From assembly GCF_000743575.1 (NCBI RefSeq), contig NZ_JQGC01000015.1, forward strand, positions 1-64,000: a stretch of DNA of 64,000 nt. Reading direction: 5' to 3'. Positions 56,821-64,000 of this stretch are shown here, in pieces; position 1 is the first letter of the stretch, and every line of letters starts with the position of its first letter. The position numbers and the translations under genes are program-made. Origin of the DNA: Devosia riboflavina (lineage in GTDB: Bacteria > Pseudomonadota > Alphaproteobacteria > Rhizobiales > Devosiaceae). The notes beneath the pieces were generated by a model. It searched no databases. It was not told the DNA's origin and saw only the letters and a program-made list of their open reading frames with translations.

Positions 56821-56930
56821 TCGGTCATTGGCGATCACCGACTGATTTCCGGCAGGCGCTGCCTTTTCGCAAGGGGCGGCGCCTTTCTTTCCGGCAAAGG
56901 CATTTCTGGGCATTTCTGGCCCCAGACGCG

Positions 56931-56960
56931 CTTGAAGCCCCAAGCGCACCCCCCTATATA
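56931..56960 (+). promoter_or_regulatory. RpoH-type heat-shock promoter of dnaK
   Basis: CTTGAA (56931-56936), a 15-base spacer and CCCTATATA (56952-56960), close to the alphaproteobacterial sigma-32 consensus CTTGAA-N-CCYTATNT. It is 119 bases before the dnaK start. No CIRCE element is nearby. Confidence 0.65.
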
Positions 56961-57078
56961 CGCCCCGAGGCCCGAGAACGGGCAAATCAACCTACGAGGG
57001 ACCCGGCCCTATGGGCATAGAGGCTGCTTTGCAAAAAGGGCTTCATGAGTGGGTTCGCTGTAAAGAGAGGCTAGTTTT

Positions 57079-58983
<1,905 letters not shown>

Positions 58984-59002
58984 TTTTTGTCATTTTTCGA
59001 AG

Positions 59003-59033
59003 AAGGGCCCGGTGGAAACACTGGGCCTTTTTT
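59003..59033 (+). terminator. Rho-independent terminator of dnaK
   Basis: A GGCCCGGTG / CACTGGGCC stem (one G-U pair) with a GAAA tetraloop is followed by TTTTTT. It begins 20 bases after the dnaK stop. Confidence 0.88.
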
Positions 59034-59043
59034 ATTGCGTCAG

Positions 59044-59205
59044 TCCCCCTTCTCCCCTTGCGGGAGAAGGTGGCGCGCAGCGCCGGATGAGGGGTATTCC
59101 TGCGGTGTCCCCTACAAGCTCCTCTGCGGAGGATAGATACCCCTCACCCTGCAATTCTGCTGAACGCAGAATTGCTGTCCCTCTCCCTCAAGGGGCGAGG
59201 GGAGA
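59044..59205. repeat. Dispersed repeat, family E, inverted pair
   Basis: CCCCTTCTCCCCTTGCGGGA.. with a GGCGCG..AGCGCC palindrome and GGATGAGGGG (59046-59095), then an inverted relative from about 59136 (CCCCTCACCCTGCAATTCTG.. to AAGGGGCGAGGGG). A GCAATTCTGC..GCAGAATTGC palindrome (11-bp arms, near 59151-59176) sits inside. Confidence 0.75.
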
Positions 59206-59232
59206 TCGGTGGATGGGGCGATCACCGCAAAA

Positions 59233-59248
59233 CGTTCCACGTGAATCA
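59233..59248 (+). other. parS-like ParB-binding site 4 (weaker)
   Basis: CGTTCCACGTGAATCA, 13 of 16 to TGTTTCACGTGAAACA and 14 of 16 to the Bacillus form TGTTCCACGTGAAACA. It is the only intergenic copy next to the dnaK-dnaJ repeats. Confidence 0.5.
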
Positions 59249-59435
59249 CGGAGGCTGCGTCAGTAAAGTTGCCCCTTTGGCGCTCTCTTGATAAAGCACA
59301 TCCAACACGGCCCTAAAACTTGCCGACCCCAGGCCCCTTGCGGGTTGTGGGGTCGATTGCCATCTAGGGACAAATGTTAGGGCTTGCCTAAGCGGGGCGC
59401 GCGGAAAGCGCGACCGGCTGTTTCGGAGAAGATTT

Positions 59436-60569
59436 TTGGCCAAACGCGATTTTTACGAAGTGCTCGGCTGCCAGAAGGGCGCCGACGAGGCGACCCTGAA
59501 AAGCGCCTATCGCAAACTCGCCATGCAGTTCCACCCGGACCGCAATCCCGGCAATGCCGAGGCCGAGAACAAGTTCAAGGAAATCAACGAAGCCTACGAT
59601 ACGCTCAAGGACGGCCAGAAGCGCGCCGCCTATGACCGGTTCGGTCACGCCGCCTTCGAACAGGGTGGCGGGCGTGCCGGCGGTGGTTTCGGGCCGGAAT
59701 TCACGTCGTCCATGTCCGATATTTTTGAGGACATTTTTGGTGACTTCATGGGCGGCGGTGGTCGTCGCGGTGGGGGTGGCGCCTCCAAGCTGCGCGGTTC
59801 GGACCTGCGCTATAATCTCGAAATTTCGCTCGAAGAGAGTTTTGAGGGCCGCACCGTCGAGATCGACGTGCCGACGCTGGTCGGCTGCGATACTTGCGAA
59901 GGGTCGGGCGCGAAGCCGGGCACCGGGACGCATACCTGCCGGCAGTGTAATGGCCATGGCAAGGTTCGTGCGGCGCAGGGGTTCTTCACCATCGAGCGCA
60001 CTTGCCCCGTCTGCCAGGGTCGCGGCCAGATGATGGACCAGCCCTGCACCGATTGCGGTGGCCAGGGCCGTCGGCAGGAAAACCGCAAGCTCTCGGTAGA
60101 CATTCCCAAAGGGATCGAGGACGGCACGCGCATTCGCCTTGCCAATGAGGGCGAGGCCGGGGTGCGGGGCGGCCCGCCGGGCGATCTCTACATCTTCATC
60201 TCGATCAAGCCGCATGATCTGTTCCAGCGCGATGGCGCCGATCTTTATGCGCGCGTGCCGATTTCGATGACCACGGCCGCTTTGGGCGGGGAATTCGAAG
60301 TGCCGACGCTTGATAGCGCGCGGGCCAAGGTGAAGGTGCCGACCGGCACGCAGCCGGGGCAGCGGGTGCGCCTCAAGGGCAAGGGCATGCCGGTGTTGCG
60401 GAGCAAGGATATCGGCGACCTCTATGTTCAGCTCGACATCGAGACGCCGCAGAACCTCTCCAAGCGCCAGCGTGAACTGCTGGAAGAGTTTGCCGAGCTC
60501 GAGACGAAGGATACCAGCCCGCAATCGGGCGGGTTCTTCGATAAGCTCAAGAAGATGTTTGAGGCTTGA
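59436..60569 (+). CDS. dnaJ: Chaperone DnaJ (Hsp40)
   Basis: 377 residues from a TTG start with GGAGAAG upstream. The J domain holds HPD (near residue 33) and is followed by a short Gly-rich linker, the zinc-binding domain with four CxxCxGxG units ([32 protein letters not shown], about 145-205) and the C-terminal substrate-binding domain. It stimulates DnaK ATPase. The stop codon lies inside the outer stem of a family A repeat. Confidence 0.97.
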   Translation: MAKRDFYEVLGCQKGADEATLKSAYRKLAMQFHPDRNPGNAEAENKFKEINEAYDTLKDGQKRAAYDRFGHAAFEQGGGRAGGGFGPEFTSSMSDIFEDIFGDFMGGGGRRGGGGASKLRGSDLRYNLEISLEESFEGRTVEIDVPTLVGCDTCEGSGAKPGTGTHTCRQCNGHGKVRAAQGFFTIERTCPVCQGRGQMMDQPCTDCGGQGRRQENRKLSVDIPKGIEDGTRIRLANEGEAGVRGGPPGDLYIFISIKPHDLFQRDGADLYARVPISMTTAALGGEFEVPTLDSARAKVKVPTGTQPGQRVRLKGKGMPVLRSKDIGDLYVQLDIETPQNLSKRQRELLEEFAELETKDTSPQSGGFFDKLKKMFEA

Positions 60570-60635
60570 GGCCGCAAAAATCGCCCCGGCGGGGCGATTT
60601 TAGGCCTCAAGGCCATGAGAGCTATGCTCGAATGG
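60565..60635. repeat. Family A repeat, copy 4, overlapping the dnaJ stop
   Basis: Outer 9-bp arms CTTGAGGCC (60565-60573) and GGCCTCAAG (60603-60611) enclose AAAATCGCCCC-GGC-GGGGCGATTTT (60577-60601). Then comes a CCATGAGAGC-TAT-GCTCGAATGG box (60613-60635). Orientation is inverted relative to copies 1 to 3. Confidence 0.85.
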
Positions 60636-60679
60636 CACGAAGACTCCGGCTCAGAAGGACGGCACCTTTCGCCACGATG

Positions 60680-60710
60680 AAATCCCCGCGCGAGCGGGGA
60701 TTTTTGTTTT
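60680..60710 (+). terminator. Rho-independent terminator of dnaJ
   Basis: A perfect 10-bp stem AAATCCCCGC / GCGGGGATTT with a GCGA loop is followed by TTGTTTTT, about 110 bases past the dnaJ stop. Confidence 0.88.
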
Positions 60711-60729
60711 TGAGTGAGGCTCCCAAAAC

Positions 60730-60848
60730 CCTCATGGTGAGGTGCCTTTGCATGGCAAAGCCTCGAACCACGAGGGTGAGCGAGTGGAGGCTTTGTGCCA
60801 CGCCCTCGCCCTTCAAGGCTACGCTTCGCTCCGCACCTCAGGATGAGG
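60730..60848. repeat. Dispersed repeat, family D, copy 3 (inverted)
   Basis: Ends CCTCATGGTGAGGTG and CACCTCAGGATGAGG, the reverse-complement orientation of the copy at 53704-53825. It ends 27 bp from the 3' end of the VOC gene. With the repeat at 60565 and the terminator it fills the whole 306-bp gap between dnaJ and that gene. Confidence 0.85.
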
Positions 60849-60875
60849 TCTACTGCGACCGCTGCGGCCGGTGCC

Positions 60876-61283
60876 TCACTCAGTCGGCATGCCGGACATG
60901 TCCATCCAGACATATTCCCAAACGTGGCCATCGATATCGGCGACGGCGCGCGAATACATGAAACCCATGTCCTGGGCGTCGCGCACTTCCTTGCCGCCGG
61001 CTTTCAAACCAGCTTCGGCGATCGCATCCACCGCTTCGCGGCTGTCACGCGAGAGGGCGTAGAGCGCCTGGGTTTCCTTCTTCGCATCCGAAATCGGCAG
61101 GCGGGCGAATTCCTTGAATTTTTCGTGGGTGAGGACCATCACGAAGATCGTGTCGGAGATGACGATGCAGGCGGCCGTCTCGTCGGTGAAATCGGGATTG
61201 TGATCAAAACCCAGCGCCTTGTAATAGGCCATGGAAGCGGCGAGATCGGCGATCGGCAGGTTGACGAAAATCATCGAGGGCAT
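60876..61283 (-). CDS. VOC-superfamily (glyoxalase/bleomycin resistance-like) protein
   Basis: 135 residues. Beginning MIFVNLPIADLAASMAYYKALGF and ending DIDGHVWEYVWMDM, a paired beta-alpha-beta-beta-beta fold. Similar proteins are annotated as lactoylglutathione lyase-like, but the metal ligands are incomplete, so activity is uncertain. The ATG at 61283 has GGAGCG upstream. The C-terminal Trp-Glu-Tyr segment is typical of the PhnB-like group. Confidence 0.85.
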   Translation of the reverse strand: MPSMIFVNLPIADLAASMAYYKALGFDHNPDFTDETAACIVISDTIFVMVLTHEKFKEFARLPISDAKKETQALYALSRDSREAVDAIAEAGLKAGGKEVRDAQDMGFMYSRAVADIDGHVWEYVWMDMSGMPTE

Positions 61284-61406
61284 TTTTCGCTCCAATAGTT
61301 AGGCATTGTCTTAAGTAATGAGAGATTGCCTTGGCCGAGTCAATCCTCTTGCCTTCGACGGACGAGCCAAGCCATTTTCGACAGACGAGACTAAATTGGA
61401 GTCACC

Positions 61407-61952
61407 ATGAAGACGGCGCTCACCCTTTCCGGTTCGATCCGCAAGGGATCTTACAATCGTGTCCTGCAGCAGCATATGGGCCGGGCCCTGACGAAGGCGG
61501 GCGTCGAGGTCACCGAGCTGGACCTTGGCGACTTCCCCATGCCGATCTTCAACGAGGATCTCGAGGTCGATTCGGTACCAGAGGCGGCGATAAAACTGGC
61601 CGAGATGTGGCGCAGCCATGACATCGTCTTCATCGCGACGCCAGAATATAATGGCGGGGTGTCGCCGCTGATCGTCAACACCATTACCTGGATCAGCCGG
61701 CAGAGGCCGAGCCCGTTCCGGCATGCCGTGTTCGGGATTGGTGGGGTCAGCTCGGGGAAATATGGGACGATTTGGAGTCTGAGCCATCTGCGGGATTCGC
61801 TCTCGAAGGTCGGGGCGCTGGTGGTGCCGACGCTCTTGGGCATCGGACCGGCGGAAGAATCGCTCGATGCGGAGGGTAATCCGGTGGAGCCGGCGATCGT
61901 CCGCAAGGTGGAACAGATGGTGCAGGAACTGACGCATTTTTCGCGAGGCTAG
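61407..61952 (+). CDS. NADPH-dependent FMN reductase-family protein
   Basis: 181 residues with a flavodoxin-like fold. The N-terminal phosphate-binding loop GSIRKGSYNRVL and the TPEYNGGVSPLI motif (near residue 80) are diagnostic of NAD(P)H-dependent flavin/quinone/azo reductases. It is followed four bases later by the histidine-phosphatase-like gene. Confidence 0.92.
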   Translation: MKTALTLSGSIRKGSYNRVLQQHMGRALTKAGVEVTELDLGDFPMPIFNEDLEVDSVPEAAIKLAEMWRSHDIVFIATPEYNGGVSPLIVNTITWISRQRPSPFRHAVFGIGGVSSGKYGTIWSLSHLRDSLSKVGALVVPTLLGIGPAEESLDAEGNPVEPAIVRKVEQMVQELTHFSRG

Positions 61953-61955
61953 GCG

Positions 61956-62561
61956 ATGAAGGCTCTCTATCTGACCCATCCGCAGGTGCGCATGGACCCG
62001 GCCGTGCCGGTGCCGCTCTGGAGGCTTTCCGAGGAGGGGCGGGAGAGAGCCGAAGCTTTTGCGGCTCGCCGGATTGTTCCGGCGGGCACTTTTGTGTTTT
62101 CGAGCCGGGAAACCAAGGCGCTGGAACTGGCCGAGATCGTCGCGGCGCAGGCGGGGACGCCGGTATTGGCCGATCACCTGATGGGCGAGAACGATCGTAG
62201 CGCTACGGGATTTTTGCCGCCGGCGCTGTTCGAGGAAACGGCGGACCGGTTTTTTGCCGAGCCGGAGGAGAGCATCGATGGCTGGGAAAAGGCGGCGGAT
62301 GCGCAGCGCCGTATCGTCGAGACTGTCCTGGCCGCCCTAAGAAGCGTGCCGCCCGATACTTCGGTGATTTTTTGCGGGCATGGGGCGGTGGGGACGCTAC
62401 TCAAATGCCATCTCGGCGGGCGAAAGATTGCGCGCAGCGAGGACCAGAGCCGGCATGGCCACCGCGGCGGCGGCAATGCCTTTGTGTTCGATTTGGCGGG
62501 GACGGAATTGCACACCGAATGGATGGCTATGGAAGACCTGCCAGACGAGTGGTGGCGCTAG
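61956..62561 (+). CDS. Histidine phosphatase-like protein with a degenerate RHG motif
   Basis: 201 residues. The overall pattern is that of the phosphoglycerate-mutase/histidine-phosphatase fold: a first strand LYLTHPQV, SSRETKALELAEIVAAQAG near residue 50, a later CGHGAVGTLLKCHL with the second His and a C-terminal strand. The usual Arg-His-Gly is Thr-His-Pro, so the phosphate-binding Arg is missing while the His remains. It may be inactive or act on an unusual substrate. Cotranscribed with the FMN reductase gene. Confidence 0.75.
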   Translation: MKALYLTHPQVRMDPAVPVPLWRLSEEGRERAEAFAARRIVPAGTFVFSSRETKALELAEIVAAQAGTPVLADHLMGENDRSATGFLPPALFEETADRFFAEPEESIDGWEKAADAQRRIVETVLAALRSVPPDTSVIFCGHGAVGTLLKCHLGGRKIARSEDQSRHGHRGGGNAFVFDLAGTELHTEWMAMEDLPDEWWR

Positions 62562-62992
62562 GCCTTCTTTTCGCTGAGGGCAAAAAGGTCGAGCGCATCG
62601 GCGAGGGCTTCGGTGAGACGATCGAGACGGGCCGGGTCGGTTTCGAGCTGACGCAGGCGATTGGGGCCGGCGAGGGGGACGGCGCCCACCAGGTCGAGAC
62701 CTTTTTGGGTGATGGCAACGAGGCGGGCGCGGCGATCGCGCGGGTCGGTGCGGACGATGCAGAGGTCGAGGCGGCGGAGTTCGTCGATGGATTGACCCAG
62801 GGTTGCCGCGTGCATGTCGAGGCCTTTTCTGAGGGCAGCAAGGGCCATATGGGGGCGTTCGGCCAGCGTGTGGAGCACGGCGAGCTGCAGCCCGGTAATG
62901 CCGTGGCGCTGTTTCAGCTCGAGATGGAAGGCGGCGATGGCGGAATCGAGCCGCATCCAGGCGACCAGGGTGGAAAGGGCCTGCTGCTGCAT
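62558..62992 (-). CDS. MarR-family transcriptional regulator
   Basis: 144 residues from the ATG at 62992; an in-frame TTG at 63052 would add 20 residues and cannot be excluded. The winged helix covers GLQLAVLHTLAERPHMALAALRKGLDMHAATLGQSIDEL and DPRDRRARLVAITQKG (wing), read in order. Ligand and targets are unknown. It overlaps the end of the phosphatase-like gene by four bases and is divergent from pyrF. Confidence 0.85.
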   Translation of the reverse strand: MQQQALSTLVAWMRLDSAIAAFHLELKQRHGITGLQLAVLHTLAERPHMALAALRKGLDMHAATLGQSIDELRRLDLCIVRTDPRDRRARLVAITQKGLDLVGAVPLAGPNRLRQLETDPARLDRLTEALADALDLFALSEKKA

Positions 62993-63146
62993 TTTGCTTT
63001 CGAGACAGAGATGAATCGGCTGTCTTATGGCGGCATAGGATTTTTCCCGCAAGGTGCTATGGCATCATAGGGTCGGTGATTTCGTCTTGCCCCGGGCTCG
63101 TCGATGTGCGACCCCAACCCAAATCAGCGACAGAAGGGATTTTGCC

Positions 63147-63848
63147 ATGGCCGGCCATTTGATCGTGGGGCTCGACGTTTCGACGCGCGCCCGTGCCGAG
63201 GAGATCGTCACCGCGCTGGGCGACACCGTCGACTACTTTAAGATCGGCTATCAGTGCTTTTACGGCGCCGATGGCTTTGCACTCGGCAAGGATCTGATCG
63301 CGGCGGGCAAGAAGGTGTTCTTTGACCTCAAACTGCTCGACATCGACAACACGGTCGAAAAGGGCGTGGCGGCGATTGCCGCGACCGGCGCGGCGATGCT
63401 GACGGTGCACGCCTATCCCAAATGCATGAAGGCGGCAGCCAAGGCGGCGGAGGGGTCTGACCTTTGCGTGCTGGGCGTGACGGTGCTCACTTCCATGGAC
63501 GATGCCGATGTGAAGGAAGCTGGCTATGAGCGCGATGCGGCGGGACTGGTGGCCCTCCGCGCACAGCAGGCCAAGGAAGTCGGGATCGGCGGCATTGTCG
63601 CTTCCTCGCATGAGGCGGAAATGGTGCGGACGATTTTGGGGCCGAAGATGGCGATCGTGACGCCGGGGATTCGTCCCGCGGGTGCGGCCTTGGGCGACCA
63701 GAAGCGGGTGATGACGCCGGCAGAGGCGCTGGCGGTGGGCGCGAGCCATCTGGTGGTGGCGCGGCCGATCGTCGAGGCGGCGGACCCGGCGGCAGCGGCG
63801 CGGGCGATTTTGGCCGAGATGGCTGGTTCCGGGACGAGGCTCGCCTGA
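63147..63848 (+). CDS. pyrF: Orotidine 5'-phosphate decarboxylase
   Basis: 233 residues, last step of UMP synthesis. The TIM barrel starts [18 protein letters not shown]; the catalytic DxKxxD is in [15 protein letters not shown], and the phosphate-binding end has [30 protein letters not shown] precedes the ATG at 63147. Its stop overlaps the start of the next gene. Confidence 0.96.
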   Translation: MAGHLIVGLDVSTRARAEEIVTALGDTVDYFKIGYQCFYGADGFALGKDLIAAGKKVFFDLKLLDIDNTVEKGVAAIAATGAAMLTVHAYPKCMKAAAKAAEGSDLCVLGVTVLTSMDDADVKEAGYERDAAGLVALRAQQAKEVGIGGIVASSHEAEMVRTILGPKMAIVTPGIRPAGAALGDQKRVMTPAEALAVGASHLVVARPIVEAADPAAAARAILAEMAGSGTRLA

Positions 63849-64000
63849 TGCGCTATTCAGCCTGCATTGAAATGCTGTTCGTGCCGGAAACGCCCGATCC
63901 GGTGGAGCGGGTGCGCCTTGCCAAGGCGGCGGGGTTCGAGGCGGTGGAGTTCTGGCTGTGGTCGAACAAGGACCCCGATGCGGTGGAGCGCGTGCTGGGT
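63848..64000 (+). CDS. Hydroxypyruvate isomerase-like TIM-barrel protein (5' part; runs off the window)
   Basis: 51 residues are visible. [11 protein letters not shown] and AAGFEAVEFWLWSNKD match the N-terminus of the hydroxypyruvate isomerase (Hyi)/xylose-isomerase-like TIM-barrel family. Its ATG shares a base with the pyrF stop (TGATG), so it is in the pyrF operon. Only the first 51 codons can be judged. Confidence 0.75.
   Translation, partial: MRYSACIEMLFVPETPDPVERVRLAKAAGFEAVEFWLWSNKDPDAVERVLG

Larger units (their letters stand above)
58984..59435. other. dnaK-dnaJ intergenic region
   Basis: 452 bp. In order: dnaK terminator (59003-59033), a family E repeat pair (59044-59205), a parS-like site (59233-59248), and a 24-base-spaced hairpin CGACCCCA..TGGGGTCG (59324-59331 / 59348-59355) that encloses CCC-CTTGC-GGG. 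No frame has a plausible start and length. Such a long gap is unusual for dnaK-dnaJ and suggests that dnaJ has its own promoter. Confidence 0.7.

Noticed and set aside
59324..59355. Possible RNA thermometer upstream of dnaJ
   Set aside because: The hairpin is about 80 bases from the start and does not cover the ribosome binding site; it lacks a ROSE-like UYGCU motif that I could see.

Overview
The window looks like a piece of a GC-rich alphaproteobacterial main chromosome, most likely Hyphomicrobiales and close to Devosia. This is inferred from protein sequences and gene neighbourhoods (mutS-glnD-murJ-trpS, phoH-ybeY-corC, hrcA/rph/rdgB/hemW, penicillin-binding-protein activator/rsmI/yraN/gshB, hrcA-grpE and dnaK-dnaJ) and from a sigma-EcfG-type and an RpoH-type promoter. 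No database search was possible. There are no phage, transposase, CRISPR, rRNA or tRNA genes that I can see; nearly all genes are housekeeping or metabolic.

Layout. 1-2.2 kb: 3' part of infB, ended by a strong terminator. 2.3-7.6 kb: accessory genes (HAD hydrolase, Stf0 sulfotransferase, MAPEG protein, an ECF42-type sigma factor with its DGPF/YCII partner, an L,D-transpeptidase behind a general-stress promoter, an alpha/beta hydrolase). 7.7-10.4 kb: rpsO-pnp on the minus strand. 10.5-12.5 kb: a small protein plus an HWE-type histidine kinase. 12.6-19.5 kb: miaB, two acetyltransferases, a 950-bp repeat island, phoH-ybeY-corC and a formamidase-like gene. 19.6-29.3 kb: nfu, a DUF3817 protein and the minus-strand run mutS-glnD-murJ-trpS-usp. 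29.4-31.7 kb: DUF2189 protein and metY with a structured leader. 32.4-38.4 kb: a xylose operon (lacI-type regulator, xylB, xylA, acetyltransferase, GH43 xylosidase), divergent from galM. 39.7-46.7 kb: WYL regulator, cold-shock/DUF1294 protein, Nudix, ComM-like ATPase, GH25 lipoprotein, MarC, a DUF4258/DUF2283 pair, gshB, yraN. 46.7-53.6 kb: rsmI, PBP activator, hemW, rdgB, an unusual small gene, rph, hrcA, grpE. 53.8-64 kb: pncA, pabBC fusion, secreted protein, dnaK, dnaJ, VOC protein, FMN reductase, histidine-phosphatase-like protein, MarR regulator, pyrF and the start of a TIM-barrel isomerase.

The most interesting signals are non-coding. Four near-identical 16-mers resembling the ParB centromere site parS lie between 23.9 and 59.2 kb, two of them inside coding genes in different codon phases, which suggests a position near the replication origin. 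A dispersed hairpin family (at least five copies) shows compensatory base changes in its stem, and two copies sit inside larger multi-branch inverted repeats. A small gene between rph and rdgB is joined to both neighbours by ATGA overlaps and carries a dispersed repeat translated in frame. Two gene clusters that are usually contiguous (infB-rbfA-truB-rpsO-pnp and phoH-ybeY-corC-lnt) are broken here.
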